A DNA stretch of 64,000 nt from an alpha proteobacterium U9-1i (GCA_000974665.1 BBSY01000002.1:372001-436000); one strand, 5' to 3'. Shown: positions 41,125 to 51,132, counted from the stretch's first letter. Translations and numbers: made by a program. Notes: generated by a model not told the origin, from the letters alone.

Positions 41125-42662
41125 GCGCTGAACACGCCCGCGAATTCGTCGAGCGCCGCCTTCAGCTTGCCTTCAAGCGTCCCGGCTTTGTCGAATTCCT
41201 TCTTGGTGCGAATGTCGTTCAAGATGTCGCTCTTCTTCGAACGCATCCACGAGACGAGTTCGCCCTCGTAGCGACGCACGTCGTTCACCGCCACCTTATC
41301 GGTGTAACCACGCGTGCCCGCGAAAATCAGCACGATCTGCTCTTCAACCGGCACTGGCGCGAACTGGTTCTGCTTCAGCAGTTCCGTGAGGCGCGCCCCG
41401 CGATTGAGCAGGCGCTGCGTGGCTGCGTCGAGATCGGAGCCGAACTTCGCGAACGCCGCCATTTCGCGGTATTGCGCGAGCTCGCCCTTCAGCGGGCCGG
41501 CGGCTTGCTTCATCGCCTTGATCTGCGCGTTGCCGCCGACGCGCGACACCGAGATACCAACGTTCACCGCCGGACGAATACCGGAGAAGAAGAGATCGGT
41601 TTCAAGGAAGATTTGCCCGTCGGTGATCGAGATCACGTTGGTCGGAATGTAGGCCGACACGTCGTTGGCTTGCGTTTCGATGACCGGCAGCGCCGTCAGC
41701 GAACCCGCGCCATTGTCCTCGTTCAGCTTCGCCGAACGCTCCAGCAGGCGGGAGTGCAGGTAGAACACGTCGCCCGGATAGGCTTCGCGGCCCGGCGGGC
41801 GGCGCAGCAACAGCGACATCTGGCGATACGCCACGGCCTGTTTGGACAAGTCATCATAAATGATGAGCGCGTGCATGCCGTTGTCGCGGAAATACTCGCC
41901 CATGGCGCAGCCGGCGAACGGCGCCAGGAATTGCAGCGGCGCCGGCTCTGAAGCGGTCGCGGCGACGATGATCGAATATTTCAGCGCGCCCTTGTCCTCG
42001 AGCATCTTGACGATCTGAGCGACCGTCGAGCGCTTTTGCCCGATGACGACGTAAATGCAGTAGAGCTTCTCGCTCTCCGGCAAATTCTTATCGTGCGCAT
42101 CCTTCTGGTAGAGGATCGTGTCGATGGCGATCGCAGTCTTGCCGGTTTGGCGATCGCCGATGATCAGTTCGCGTTGACCGCGGCCGACAGGGATCAGCGC
42201 ATCGATCGCCTTGATGCCGGTCTGCATCGGCTCGTGCACCGACTTACGCGGGATGATGCCCGGCGCTTTCATGTCGACGACACGGCGTTCGGTGGCGGCG
42301 ATCGGGCCTTTGCCATCGATCGGCTCGCCCAGCGGGTTCACGACGCGGCCCAGAAGCGCCTTGCCGACAGGAACGTCGACGATGGCGCCAAGGCGCTTCA
42401 CGGTGTCGCCTTCCTTCAAGCCGCGGTCTTCGCCGAAGATCACGACGCCGACATTGTCGCGCTCGAGGTTGAGGGCCATGCCCTTCACGCCGCCGGGGAA
42501 CTCGACCATTTCGCCGGCCTGAACTTTTTCCAGGCCGTAGACGCGGGCGATACCGTCGCCGACCGACAGCACGCGGCCGACTTCAGCGACCTTGGCTTCA
42601 GCGCCGAAGCCTTTGATCTGTTCTTTCAGGATGGCGGAGATTTCAGCGGCGCGAACGTCCAT
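41121..42662 (-). CDS. atpA: F1 ATP synthase alpha subunit
   Basis: The non-catalytic nucleotide-binding subunit, about 513 residues from [12 protein letters not shown]. Walker A is [13 protein letters not shown] near residue 170; [15 protein letters not shown] is the conserved alpha signature. A start three codons earlier (MTLMDVR) is possible, but MDVRAAE matches the family start. Separated from atpH by 31 bases. Confidence 0.96.
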   Translation of the reverse strand: MDVRAAEISAILKEQIKGFGAEAKVAEVGRVLSVGDGIARVYGLEKVQAGEMVEFPGGVKGMALNLERDNVGVVIFGEDRGLKEGDTVKRLGAIVDVPVGKALLGRVVNPLGEPIDGKGPIAATERRVVDMKAPGIIPRKSVHEPMQTGIKAIDALIPVGRGQRELIIGDRQTGKTAIAIDTILYQKDAHDKNLPESEKLYCIYVVIGQKRSTVAQIVKMLEDKGALKYSIIVAATASEPAPLQFLAPFAGCAMGEYFRDNGMHALIIYDDLSKQAVAYRQMSLLLRRPPGREAYPGDVFYLHSRLLERSAKLNEDNGAGSLTALPVIETQANDVSAYIPTNVISITDGQIFLETDLFFSGIRPAVNVGISVSRVGGNAQIKAMKQAAGPLKGELAQYREMAAFAKFGSDLDAATQRLLNRGARLTELLKQNQFAPVPVEEQIVLIFAGTRGYTDKVAVNDVRRYEGELVSWMRSKKSDILNDIRTKKEFDKAGTLEGKLKAALDEFAGVFSA

Positions 42663-42693
42663 GAGCGTCATGACCTCGTATTCGTCGAACGGA

Positions 42694-43254
42694 TTAAGCG
42701 GATTTCAGCTGGAGGCGGAGCGCGTCCAGCTTGGATTTGACGGAAGCGTCGAATTGCTTGGAGCCGACGCGGACGACAAAGCCGCCGATCAGGCTCTCAT
42801 CAACGCGGGTTTCGGCTTCAACCTTGGCGCCCAATTGCTTGGAGAGCGCTTCAAGGATCGAAGCCTGCTCCGCCGCGCCCAAGGACTTGGCGGAAACGAT
42901 TTCAACCTGACGGGCGCCCCGGTGGCGCGCCAATAAGGCACGGAATGTCGATAGCACGCCTGGCAGTTCGCCAGCGCGGCGGTTCTGAGCGGCCACGCCA
43001 ATCAGCTTCCGGCCTAGATCGCTCATGCCGATCTTCGCGGCCACGGCCGTCAGCGCGCGTGATTTCTCTTCCGGATCGATCAGCGGCGAGCGCGCGGCCT
43101 CACGCAGGTCGGCGCTGGCCTTCCAGGCCGCGTCAAACTTCTGAAAATCGGCCTCAAGCGCGTCTAACCCATTGGCGTCACGCGCCAATTCGAACACGGC
43201 CTGCGCGTAGCGCGCCGCTGCTTCGGAAGCTTCGCCGTCTGCTCTGTCGGCCAC
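42694..43254 (-). CDS. atpH: F1 ATP synthase delta subunit
   Basis: Peripheral stalk (OSCP-type) subunit, 186 residues. [20 protein letters not shown] near the N terminus and the C-terminal segment [20 protein letters not shown] with [12 protein letters not shown] are typical. It leads the F1 operon; F0 genes are not in the window, as expected for alphaproteobacteria. Confidence 0.94.
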   Translation of the reverse strand: MADRADGEASEAAARYAQAVFELARDANGLDALEADFQKFDAAWKASADLREAARSPLIDPEEKSRALTAVAAKIGMSDLGRKLIGVAAQNRRAGELPGVLSTFRALLARHRGARQVEIVSAKSLGAAEQASILEALSKQLGAKVEAETRVDESLIGGFVVRVGSKQFDASVKSKLDALRLQLKSA

Positions 43255-43437
43255 GTGTGTCTCAATAGCTCTCGCCGCCGAACACGCTTCGCGAACGCCA
43301 AGCGCTCACGATTACGGCAAGTTCGACGGCTGGGATGGCGCCAGCGAGGGTGTGGATAACCCCCGACGAATTGGAGCGCGCATTTTACGTCCGCGCACCC
43401 CGCATCGCGGGCGCCGAATAACATGGCGCGTTCGGCC

Positions 43438-43466
43438 TTGACAACCAGCCGCGAGCCCTCTGGATC
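43438..43466 (+). promoter_or_regulatory. Putative sigma-70-type promoter of the MHS transporter gene
   Basis: TTGACA at 43438-43443 is a perfect -35 box. With a 17-base spacer the -10 box would be TGGATC, which is weak. It lies about 40 bases before the ATG in the gap between divergent atpH and the transporter gene. Confidence 0.35.
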
Positions 43467-43477
43467 AGCGACAAAAG

Positions 43478-43495
43478 CGCCTGATTTTTCAGGCG
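43478..43495 (+). promoter_or_regulatory. Hairpin next to the ribosome-binding site of the MHS transporter
   Basis: CGCCTGA and TCAGGCG form a 7-base-pair hairpin around TTTT. The 3' arm runs into the G-rich ribosome-binding region GGGGGG just before ATG 43507, so the structure could hide the site. Confidence 0.35.
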
Positions 43496-43506
43496 GGGGG
43501 AAACGC

Positions 43507-45219
43507 ATGACAGACGCCGCCGCGCAGCCGCAAACGGCCGCCGAAGTATCGCCCGCAAAGCTTCGCCAAGTGGTGATGGCCTCGGCCGCCGGCACGGTGT
43601 TCGAGTGGTACGATTTCTTCGTCTACGGGGCCCTCGCTTCCGTCATCGCGCCGCTCTTTTTCGCGGGCCTGCCCGACGCACAGGCGTTCGTTTTCACGCT
43701 CCTCACCTTCGCCGTCGGCTTCGTGGTTCGTCCGCTCGGCGCGCTGGTGTTCGGCAAAATCGGCGATTCCAGCGGCCGCAAGGGCGCGTTCCTGATCACC
43801 ATCACCATGATGGGCCTCGCGACCTTCGCCATCGGCCTCTTGCCCACCAACGCCGACATCGGCATCTGGGCTCCTGTTCTGCTGGTCACCTGCCGGATGC
43901 TGCAGGGCTTTGCGCTGGGCGGCGAGTATGGCGGCGCCGCGATCTACGTGGCCGAACACGCTCACCCCAAGCATCGAGGCCGCTCGACCGGCTGGATCCA
44001 AACTTCCGCGGCCTTCGGCCTGGTCGGCGCGCTGACCGTCGTCATGATCACCCGCGCCACGCTCGGCGAAGAAACCTTCCGCGCCTGGGGCTGGCGGATA
44101 CCGTTTCTGGTGTCCATCGGCCTGCTCGCCATCTCCGTCTGGATTCGCCTCCAACTCGAAGAAAGCCCGGCGTTCCAGAAGCTCAAGGAAGAAGGCCGCC
44201 TCTCCAAGCGCGCTTACAGCGAAAGCTTCTTCGAATGGCGCAATCTCAAGATCGTCCTGCTGGCGCTGTTCGGCGTCTGCATGGCGCAGGGCGTCGTCTG
44301 GTACACGGCCAGCTTCTACACGCAGTTTTACCTCGAGCGGACGCTCAAAGTAGACAGCCAAACCGTGAACATCCTGATGATCGCGACCGTGGCGCTCTCA
44401 GCGCCGCTCTATCTCTTCTTCGCTCGCCTCTCGGACAAAGTCGGCCGCAAGCCGGTGATGCTCGGCGGCATGCTGCTGATGCTGGTGCTCTACTTCCCCG
44501 GCTATGACCTCATCACCCGCTTCGCCAATCCCGCGCTCGCCGAGGCCTGGCGCACGACGCCGGTGACAATCGTCGCCGACCCCAATGATTGCACCTTCCA
44601 ACTCGACCTCACCGGCGGCGCGCACCAATTCTCGACCTCGTGCGACATCGCCAAGGGCGCGCTCTCGAACGCCGGCGTGAGCTACACCACGGAAGCGGGC
44701 GCGCCAGGCTCGCTTGCACGCATCCGCATCGGCGAGGAGTACGAGATCGAGAGCGTGAGCGCCGAAGGCCAATCGCTGTCGGACATTCGCGCCACCCGCA
44801 CTGGCTTCGAGCGAACCTTGCGCGAAGTGCTCACCAACGCTGGCTACCCCGCCGCCGCACCCGGCCCAATGCAGGGCTGGAGCGTCTCGGAAGTCATGCG
44901 CGTGTTCGGAGAGAAGTTCGGCGTGTTCCTGGTGATGGCGCTGTTCGTCGTCGCCGCCACCGCGCTTTACGGCCCGCAAGCGGCGGCCTTGGTCGAGTTG
45001 TTTCCCACGCGCATCCGCTACACGGCGATGTCGCTGCCGTATCACATCGGCACCGGCTGGTTCGGCGGCCTGCTGCCGGCGATCGTCTTCGCTATCAACA
45101 CGGCCACAGGGCAGGTGAATTCCGGGCTCTGGTTCCCTGTCGTTTGCACGGCCATAGCGGCAGCGGTAACCCTCGTGTTCTGGCCAGAGACGAAGGATCG
45201 CGACATCCACGCAGACTAA
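43507..45219 (+). CDS. MHS-type MFS transporter with a long internal loop
   Basis: A 570-residue inner-membrane transporter. The opening VVMASAAGTVFEWYDFFVYG and GKIGDSSGRKGAFLITI are typical of the metabolite:H+ symporter family (organic acids, osmolytes). Between about residues 338 and 474 a largely hydrophilic stretch of about 135 residues interrupts the helices (EAWRTTPVTIVADPND ... PGPMQGWSVSEV), containing two cysteines. The C terminus GTGWFGGLLPAIVFAINT is usual. The ATG at 43507 follows a G-rich ribosome-binding site; earlier in-frame starts lack homology. The substrate is unknown. Confidence 0.87.
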   Translation: MTDAAAQPQTAAEVSPAKLRQVVMASAAGTVFEWYDFFVYGALASVIAPLFFAGLPDAQAFVFTLLTFAVGFVVRPLGALVFGKIGDSSGRKGAFLITITMMGLATFAIGLLPTNADIGIWAPVLLVTCRMLQGFALGGEYGGAAIYVAEHAHPKHRGRSTGWIQTSAAFGLVGALTVVMITRATLGEETFRAWGWRIPFLVSIGLLAISVWIRLQLEESPAFQKLKEEGRLSKRAYSESFFEWRNLKIVLLALFGVCMAQGVVWYTASFYTQFYLERTLKVDSQTVNILMIATVALSAPLYLFFARLSDKVGRKPVMLGGMLLMLVLYFPGYDLITRFANPALAEAWRTTPVTIVADPNDCTFQLDLTGGAHQFSTSCDIAKGALSNAGVSYTTEAGAPGSLARIRIGEEYEIESVSAEGQSLSDIRATRTGFERTLREVLTNAGYPAAAPGPMQGWSVSEVMRVFGEKFGVFLVMALFVVAATALYGPQAAALVELFPTRIRYTAMSLPYHIGTGWFGGLLPAIVFAINTATGQVNSGLWFPVVCTAIAAAVTLVFWPETKDRDIHAD

Positions 45220-45315
45220 GCGCCGGCGATGGCGCGCAGTGCGTCGGTCATGGTTTTCACGCATTCACCACCTTCCCGAACGCGCCCTTAACGGCAGCGC
45301 GCTATATTGGCGTTG

Positions 45316-45546
45316 ATGTCGGCGACCCCCTCCCCCGCGCTGGCGTTGACGCGTGCGTTTGATCGTCTGGAACGGTCAAGCGCACGCGTCGTCAACGCCG
45401 CGAACAGCAACGATGGCGGCGACCTGCCCTCGGCGATCGTCGATCAGATCGACGCGAAGGCGCAGGCGCGCGCCGCGATGGCGCTTGTGCGCTTTTCCGA
45501 CCAAATGACCAAAGCATTGCTCGATATCGCCCGCAGCCCGCGTTAG
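45316..45546 (+). CDS. Small helical hypothetical protein, 76 residues
   Basis: Not firmly recognised. It is two amphipathic helices: LALTRAFDRLERSSARVVNA and KAQARAAMALVRFSDQMTKA, ending LLDIARSPR. The second helix resembles the C-terminal segment of flagellar rod proteins (pattern ANxKxIxxxDEMxxxLLDI), but no flagellar gene is near and the match is weak. It ends with a 4-base overlap with the convergent gene. Confidence 0.5.
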   Translation: MSATPSPALALTRAFDRLERSSARVVNAANSNDGGDLPSAIVDQIDAKAQARAAMALVRFSDQMTKALLDIARSPR

Positions 45547-46361
45547 CCGCGATACGTCGCGTTCGCGATCGCGGCGATTACACGCTGCAACACTTGAAAC
45601 AACGCCTCTGATTGCCGCTCGTAGCGGGCGCTCAGCGCCTCAGGCGCGCCAATATCATTCCAGCTGCCCATTCCGCCAAACACCCAAGCGCTTGAAGCCG
45701 CCACGAGCGCGCGACGCGCATCAGCGTCAAGCCCGGCATATTCGGCGATGTCGTCATAGAAACCCGCCGGCGGCGGCGCGGACTTGAGCGCCTCGCGCGC
45801 CTCGACAAAACAGTGCGCGAAATTCTCCGCGTGGAGTTCGCGTGCAAGCTGCTCGATCTCTTCGAGCACCAAAGCAAACTCCGCGAGCGCCAAAGGCAAA
45901 GGGTCGGCGCTCAAAGTCTGCGGCTCAGTCTCGCCCTGCAGCAAATAACCGTTGGCCCAAATTTTCTGCTGCGGATCGGCGCGGTCGAGCAGGCGATCGA
46001 AACCTTGCCATATCTGCGCGCTATCCTTGCCGGCTGCCTCGATGAGCCAGCGTGGGCCACCGCCAACGAAGCCGACGCTCATTCGCTCGTTCAGCAAGGA
46101 TTGCCCCGGCTGCGGCGCACGCGGTGCAACATGGAGCCGCAGCCCTACGCACCAAGGCTTCAAACGGTCGAACCATTCAATCGGGTTTTGCGCGACAGGC
46201 AGCCAAGCATCATCGTCGGTGGGCGATGGCGCAAGGAACTCGCAAATCTTCGAGAACCGAAACACCGAAGCATTGGGCCAAAAGCCAGTCACATCCCGAT
46301 CGTTAAGGGACGCATTGCCAACGGCAACCAACGCCAAAGCTTGAGCGATGGGTCCTTGCAT
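45543..46361 (-). CDS. Hypothetical protein, 272 residues
   Basis: Not recognised. The N-terminal half is soluble with VFRFSKICEFLAPSP and a proline/arginine-rich piece; the C-terminal half is helical (FYDDIAEYAGLDADARRALV, AALFQVL-like end). No signal peptide, membrane segment or catalytic motif is evident. The ATG at 46361 has AAGG nine bases upstream. It lies four bases after the TrmO-like gene's stop, so the two are probably one operon. Confidence 0.6.
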   Translation of the reverse strand: MQGPIAQALALVAVGNASLNDRDVTGFWPNASVFRFSKICEFLAPSPTDDDAWLPVAQNPIEWFDRLKPWCVGLRLHVAPRAPQPGQSLLNERMSVGFVGGGPRWLIEAAGKDSAQIWQGFDRLLDRADPQQKIWANGYLLQGETEPQTLSADPLPLALAEFALVLEEIEQLARELHAENFAHCFVEAREALKSAPPPAGFYDDIAEYAGLDADARRALVAASSAWVFGGMGSWNDIGAPEALSARYERQSEALFQVLQRVIAAIANATYRG

Positions 46362-46365
46362 CGCG

Positions 46366-46830
46366 CTACGCCTTGAAATAGTCGCGCATGAGTTCGCTTG
46401 CCCATGCTGGTTGGCGGGTCGCGCCAATCGGCGCGAACTCATCCATCCACGGCTTCACATCCAGCACCGGCGTGCCGTCGATCGCATCAAGCCCGCGCAC
46501 GCGCAGCACACGTCCTTCGACGGCGATGATCGTCGCCCGCGTCAGACCAATACGGTTCGGGCGGGCCTTCCCACGCTGAGCAAAGATACCCACGAGCGGC
46601 CAGTCCTTGCGCTCACGCGGATGCCGCGCGCCGGCTTCCACCTTCGCGACGTCAACACGGTCCATCAGGAAAACAATTTCGACGTGGGAAAAATCGGCGA
46701 GCCCGAAGAACGCTTCTTCGTCAAAATCCGGCTCCAGCACGATCTCAGCTTCAACAGCGCCCCAGAAATCGTCGGTCAAATCCTTCCGCGTCGAATGCAC
46801 GCGCGCGACGGGGTTTACCTGGAAACCCAT
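46366..46830 (-). CDS. TrmO/TsaA-like tRNA methyltransferase
   Basis: A protein of about 154 residues. The motif [20 protein letters not shown] and the segment [14 protein letters not shown] mark the TrmO (YaeB/TsaA) family, whose E. coli member N6-methylates t6A37 in tRNA-Thr using SAM. The protein is shorter than E. coli TrmO, so some C-terminal parts are missing, and the exact substrate is uncertain. The start at [12 protein letters not shown] fits the family's N terminus. Confidence 0.82.
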   Translation of the reverse strand: MGFQVNPVARVHSTRKDLTDDFWGAVEAEIVLEPDFDEEAFFGLADFSHVEIVFLMDRVDVAKVEAGARHPRERKDWPLVGIFAQRGKARPNRIGLTRATIIAVEGRVLRVRGLDAIDGTPVLDVKPWMDEFAPIGATRQPAWASELMRDYFKA

Positions 46831-46918
46831 TTTGTTCTCCCTCACGGGATTTCTCTGCGCCCTTCCCGTTCCGGCGGCAATCCCCTACATGAACCGTTCA
46901 AACGAGGGATTGCTTCGC

Positions 46919-47737
46919 ATGGATTGGGATATCGCGCCGCTCTTGTCGGACCCGCAGGCTTGGGCCGCTCTCATCACCTTGATCGTGATGGAAGTCGTGC
47001 TTGGCATCGACAATCTGATTTTCATTTCGATCCTGACGAATAAACTCCCAGAGGCGCAACGTACGCGCGCGCGCCGTATCGGTATCGGCCTCGCCCTCGG
47101 TTTGCGGCTGGCGCTCCTCTCCACCATCGCCATCATCGTCGGTTTGATCCATCCGGTGTTTGACCTTGGCTGGACCGGCGCGCCGGACAGCCACGGAAAT
47201 CCAAGCTTCGAGACGGCGTTCTCGTGGCGCGACATCATCCTGATCGCCGGCGGCCTGTTTCTGGTGTGGAAAGCCACCAAGGAAATCCACCACGCCGTCG
47301 AGCCGGCGCCTACGCATGATCTCCTGGACAAGAAGGCGCCGGTCGCCATGAATTTTGGCTCGGCGATCTTCCAGATCCTTCTGCTCGACCTCGTGTTCTC
47401 GATCGACTCGATCCTCACCGCCGTCGGCATGACCGATCACGTGCCGATCATGTTCGCCGCCGTGATCTTCGCCGTCACCGTGATGTTGCTCGCCGCTGAC
47501 CCCGTCGCGAATTTCATCAACAAGAACCCCACAGTCGTGATGCTCGCGCTCGGCTTCCTTTTGATGATCGGTATGGTGCTGATCGCCGAAGGCTTCGGCG
47601 TCCACGTGCCGAAGGGCTACATCTACGCGGCGATGGCGTTCTCGGCGCTGGTCGAGGGCCTCAACATGCTGTCGCGCAAGGCGGCGGTGAAGCGCGCCGC
47701 GCAGACGACGCAGCAACAGGGAGGCGGCCATGCGTAA
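46919..47737 (+). CDS. TerC-family integral membrane protein
   Basis: A 272-residue protein with seven or more helices. It has the family motif [19 protein letters not shown] near residue 21 and a second [18 protein letters not shown] near residue 155; the paired aspartates are probable metal ligands. TerC/Alx proteins are linked to metal (Mn) homeostasis or tellurite resistance. It overlaps the next gene by 8 bases, suggesting co-expression. Confidence 0.9.
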   Translation: MDWDIAPLLSDPQAWAALITLIVMEVVLGIDNLIFISILTNKLPEAQRTRARRIGIGLALGLRLALLSTIAIIVGLIHPVFDLGWTGAPDSHGNPSFETAFSWRDIILIAGGLFLVWKATKEIHHAVEPAPTHDLLDKKAPVAMNFGSAIFQILLLDLVFSIDSILTAVGMTDHVPIMFAAVIFAVTVMLLAADPVANFINKNPTVVMLALGFLLMIGMVLIAEGFGVHVPKGYIYAAMAFSALVEGLNMLSRKAAVKRAAQTTQQQGGGHA

Positions 47738-48260
47738 TGCAATTCTGGCGCTTGGCCTCCTCCTCGCGGCCTGCGCCACACCGCAAGTCACCCGCACTAC
47801 GCTGGTCGCCGCTGACGCCGCGACGTCGCTCATCGTCGGCGAGCGACTAACGCAAGAGGTATCGACGCTCGCCGGTTCGGAAGGCAACGACGCTGTCGTC
47901 AATCTCACGCTGCGCCACGCTGATGGCCGCACGCTCGCGTTCCAGGAAGCCAACCATTCGCCGCATGATTTGATTGTGCAAGCCGCCGGCGGCGCGCTCG
48001 CACAAGTGATGGGCGCGGGCGAAGAGGTCACGACGCTGTACCACGCCGCCAGCGGCGAAGGCGAAACGGCGGGCGCGCCGTTCCTCTGCGGCCCGCAAGG
48101 GCCGGCGGCGCTCGGCATTCATCGCGGTGCGGATGGAACGATCCGCATGGTGGGTCTGCGCCAACCCTTCCAAGTCGAGACAACGCCAAGCGGACAAGAC
48201 GAAGTCCTGCCGTATAGCCCCGATCAAGTCTGCGCCCGGCTGAGCTTCCGCGCGCAATGA
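47730..48260 (+). CDS. Putative lipoprotein, 176 residues
   Basis: Not recognised. The N-terminal [18 protein letters not shown] is a lipoprotein signal. The mature part contains [20 protein letters not shown] and a cysteine in APFLCGPQG, with another near the C terminus (DQVCARLSF). The gene overlaps terC by 8 bases and the XRE-type gene by 4 bases, so all three appear to be co-translated. Confidence 0.6.
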   Translation: MRNAILALGLLLAACATPQVTRTTLVAADAATSLIVGERLTQEVSTLAGSEGNDAVVNLTLRHADGRTLAFQEANHSPHDLIVQAAGGALAQVMGAGEEVTTLYHAASGEGETAGAPFLCGPQGPAALGIHRGADGTIRMVGLRQPFQVETTPSGQDEVLPYSPDQVCARLSFRAQ

Positions 48261-48553
48261 TCACTGGCCCGCTCTGTCGCGCCGCACGCGCGCTGGTGGA
48301 GTGGCCGCGCGATCATTTGGCGAATGTGTCGGGGGTAAACGTCGAGGCGATCGCCGACTTCGAAATGCGAAAGCTCGATCCGGGCGTTGAAGCGCGCGTC
48401 AAACTTCAACACGCTTTGGAACAAGGTGGCGCGCTGTTCCTGCCCGAAGGCAATGATGGACTAGGCGTCCGCCTTAAATTCCGCCAGCGCGACGTGCGCC
48501 AAATCAATCGCCTCGAGAATGAAGGCGGCCCGGTCGGCGAAGACGACATCTGA
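48257..48553 (+). CDS. Short XRE-type DNA-binding protein, 98 residues
   Basis: The segment GPLCRAARALVEWPRDHLAN with SGVNVEAIADFEMRK resembles the helix-turn-helix of XRE-family regulators. The C-terminal part (GALFLPEGNDGLGVRLKFRQ) is a common companion sequence. The family is frequent in alphaproteobacteria; its targets are unknown. It starts in the ATGA overlap with the lipoprotein gene. Confidence 0.72.
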   Translation: MITGPLCRAARALVEWPRDHLANVSGVNVEAIADFEMRKLDPGVEARVKLQHALEQGGALFLPEGNDGLGVRLKFRQRDVRQINRLENEGGPVGEDDI

Positions 48554-48562
48554 TGCGCGATC

Positions 48563-49021
48563 TCACTCCGTCGGCAACGCGATAGAGCTTTGCCCAAACG
48601 CGTACTGCCAGCCTTGCGGCGTGCGCACGTAAGTATCGCTGAACCACACCCGGCGATCGAACGCCTCGCCGTTGTGAACGCCCTTCAGCCATAGCCGCGC
48701 CGTCACAATCGCGGTGTGCTCACCATAGAGCCGCACAACTTGCGTACCCTCATCCTCAACCTGATGCTCATATTCGTAGCTGCGCTCACGCGCGGCTTGC
48801 AGCAATTGCTCGCGCGTGATCACCGCACCGCGGCCCACCACCAAGATCATCTCCGGATGCAGGATCGCCGCCATCGCCTCCGCGTCGTTGCGTTCAACTG
48901 CCGCTTGATACGCCGTGTCCAATACCGCCACCACGCGCGCATCCGCCGCCGGATCGGCGCGCGCAACATTCGCGGTCAGCAACAGCGCGAACGCGGCGGC
49001 GGCGCTTCTCGTAAGTGACAT
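48563..49021 (-). CDS. Secreted NTF2-like (DUF4440-type) protein
   Basis: A protein of about 152 residues with signal peptide MSLTRSAAAAFALLLTANVARA. The mature part has the cone-shaped NTF2-like pattern: VLDTAYQAAVERNDAEAMAA, ILHPEMILVVGRGAVITREQ, then strands TAIVTARLWLKGV and RVWFSDTYVRTPQGWQYAFG. Such domains bind small ligands or act as enzymes or carriers; no function can be named. The start at 49021 gives an intact signal peptide. Confidence 0.7.
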   Translation of the reverse strand: MSLTRSAAAAFALLLTANVARADPAADARVVAVLDTAYQAAVERNDAEAMAAILHPEMILVVGRGAVITREQLLQAARERSYEYEHQVEDEGTQVVRLYGEHTAIVTARLWLKGVHNGEAFDRRVWFSDTYVRTPQGWQYAFGQSSIALPTE

Positions 49022-49267
49022 GCGTGTTCTCCTCGCGCCCAGATTCATCAAACGGGGCCCGCGCCGCTCGCACTTTTCGGACCCGCCAGGCGCCGCTCAC
49101 AAAAACTTGTGTCGAGCTGTTTCAACGTCCGCGAACGCCACACACTGGCGCCAAAATCAGCAGATTTTTCTTGCACTTCTCAGCGCGCGTTCACCCGCCG
49201 AACCCCACCTTTCATGCACGAGATGAGGCCAGCCAAGACCTCGTCCAAAACTGGAAGGAACGGAATT

Positions 49268-49711
49268 ATGAAACGTTTTGCGATCGCGGCCGCGGCCGCC
49301 CTCACCCTGGTCGGCCCGCTCGCAGCGGCGCCAGCTTTCGCCGATCCGCCGGGCCGTTATGCCCAACACGATCGTCGCGACAATGACCGCAACAACCGTG
49401 GCGACCGCGACAATCGCGGCCAACGCTGGGACAACAACCGCTACAACGGCTACACCTACAATGGTCGCTGGTATTACGGCCAACCGACGCGCGCGCAAAT
49501 GAACCGCGCTCAATTCGGTTGGCACGCCTGGCGCCGAGGCGAGCGTCTGCCGAGCGCGTATCATCAGCGCTATCGCGCAGTTGATTATCGCAGCGCGCGT
49601 CTCCGCGCTCCGCCACGCGGCTACCATTATGTCCGCGATGACCGCGGCGACGTGCTCATGGTCGCGATCGCCACCGGCCTCATCGCCAGCGTGATCCTCG
49701 CGAACAACTAA
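49268..49711 (+). CDS. RcnB-family periplasmic protein
   Basis: A 147-residue protein. Signal peptide MKRFAIAAAAALTLVGPLAA, then a Arg/Asp/Asn-rich stretch (about 28-58) and the RcnB-type domain with GWHAWRRGERLPSAY, VDYRSARLRAPPRGYHYV and VLMVAIATGLIASVIL. RcnB of E. coli is linked to nickel/cobalt homeostasis; the function here is not proven. GGAAC region upstream fits a ribosome-binding site. Confidence 0.8.
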   Translation: MKRFAIAAAAALTLVGPLAAAPAFADPPGRYAQHDRRDNDRNNRGDRDNRGQRWDNNRYNGYTYNGRWYYGQPTRAQMNRAQFGWHAWRRGERLPSAYHQRYRAVDYRSARLRAPPRGYHYVRDDRGDVLMVAIATGLIASVILANN

Positions 49712-49773
49712 GCTCCCAGAAGTTGAACGCGAGCCTTCCTGCGGCCCCGGCGAAAGTCGGGGCCGCTCCTGCT

Positions 49774-50568
49774 TCAATAGACGCTGTAAGCGCCATCGAT
49801 GCGGATGCTGTCGCCGGTATGAAAGCTCGACGCGTCGCTCGCGAGATAGACGGCGATGCCTCCAAACTCGTCAGGCCTGCCCCACCGCCGCATCGGCACA
49901 CGGCCCTCGATGACGTTTTTCGTGAACTTGTCGCTGCCCTGCGCGACTTCGGTCAGCCCCGTCTCCGCCCAACCCGGCAGCAGCGCATTGCAGCGCACGC
50001 CGTAGCGCGCGAACTCCACCGCGATCGAATTGGTGAAACCGATGATGCCCGCCTTGGACGCCGCATAGTCCGGCGTATTCTGAGCGCCGAAATGCGCCAC
50101 CATGCTCGACACCGCGACAATCGAACCGCCCGGATCGCCCGCTTCAGCCCGCGCCTTCATGTGCCGGCACGCCTCTCGCATCGTCCACATCATGCCATCG
50201 AGGTTGATCGCCATGACGCGGCGATAATCGTCCGCCTTCATGTCCAGGAACGAGCGCCAATAATTGCTGACGCCGGCATTGGCGATTACGCAATCGGCGC
50301 GCCCATGTTCCTTGAGAAGCGCCTCGAAGCCCGCGACGATGTTGGCTTCCGTGGATACATCCACGATCCGCGCGCTCGCTTTCCCGCCATGCGCCTTGAG
50401 CTGAGCCAACGCCGCCGCATTCTTCTCCGCATTGGTGCCCCAGATCTCGACCGCCGCGCCCGCCTGAGCCAGCGCATCCGCCATGCCCAAGCCAATGCCG
50501 CCATTGCCGCCCGTTACCAGCGCGACTTTTCCAGTGAGGTCGAAGGGTTTGTACACGTGGCGCTCCAA
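49774..50568 (-). CDS. SDR-family oxidoreductase
   Basis: A 264-residue classical short-chain dehydrogenase. The cofactor loop ALVTGGNGGIGLGMA lies near residue 13, NAGV at about 95, and the catalytic Ser, Tyr and Lys in VSSMVAHFG ... YAASKAG. The C terminus FHTGDSIRIDGAYSVY is usual. It may act on a small alcohol or ketone; substrate not evident. Confidence 0.9.
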   Translation of the reverse strand: MERHVYKPFDLTGKVALVTGGNGGIGLGMADALAQAGAAVEIWGTNAEKNAAALAQLKAHGGKASARIVDVSTEANIVAGFEALLKEHGRADCVIANAGVSNYWRSFLDMKADDYRRVMAINLDGMMWTMREACRHMKARAEAGDPGGSIVAVSSMVAHFGAQNTPDYAASKAGIIGFTNSIAVEFARYGVRCNALLPGWAETGLTEVAQGSDKFTKNVIEGRVPMRRWGRPDEFGGIAVYLASDASSFHTGDSIRIDGAYSVY

Positions 50569-50589
50569 ATATGGACCATATTGTTCGCG

Positions 50590-51132
50590 CTAGCCGTCGA
50601 ACCGCAACGTATAAATCGTCCAGCAACGCTGCGCCGCGGCGCTTCGCGGGCTGGTGCAGTGCTCGATCGCCATCAGGTTGGCCGGATGTCGCTCCGCGAT
50701 CGACAAGCGATACTCGACGAAATCTTCGCTTTCACGCAACAGCTCAAGCCCCGCCCCTTCGGCGCGCAAAGCGTCGAACACCGCGCCACGATGATCCGGG
50801 CGCGAAAGCTCAAACGACAATTCCGTCACGCGCCGTTCGCCGCCGAATGCGCTCACGCCCACATTCTGCCCCGGCCCATCGATCCAACCATTGCGCCGCG
50901 CGACGTAATCGTCCGGCCGATCGCGCGGGTCCGGCTCGAACAAATGCCAGTGCATGTGCCGCGCCGTCCGCGCGCTCACCGGCCCCCAACCGTAAGCCCA
51001 ATCGCCGTGGCTTGACGGCGCTAGTGCTTCGATCATCAAGCGCGCGGTGAGACGCTCCATCGAAACGGGTTCTTCGGCAGTGGTCGGAGCCGCCACGACC
51101 AGGGCAAGGAGAAACGCCACGAGAATCCGCAT
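50590..51132 (-). CDS. Secreted hypothetical protein, 180 residues
   Basis: Not recognised. Signal peptide MRILVAFLLALVVAAPTTAE. The mature part contains ARTARHMHWHLFEPDPRDRP, VAFGGERRVTELSFELSR-like strands and an ending CTSPRSAAAQRCWTIYTLRF with two cysteines that could pair. It begins 8 bases after the priA stop on the same strand, so the two may share a transcript. Confidence 0.6.
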   Translation of the reverse strand: MRILVAFLLALVVAAPTTAEEPVSMERLTARLMIEALAPSSHGDWAYGWGPVSARTARHMHWHLFEPDPRDRPDDYVARRNGWIDGPGQNVGVSAFGGERRVTELSFELSRPDHRGAVFDALRAEGAGLELLRESEDFVEYRLSIAERHPANLMAIEHCTSPRSAAAQRCWTIYTLRFDG

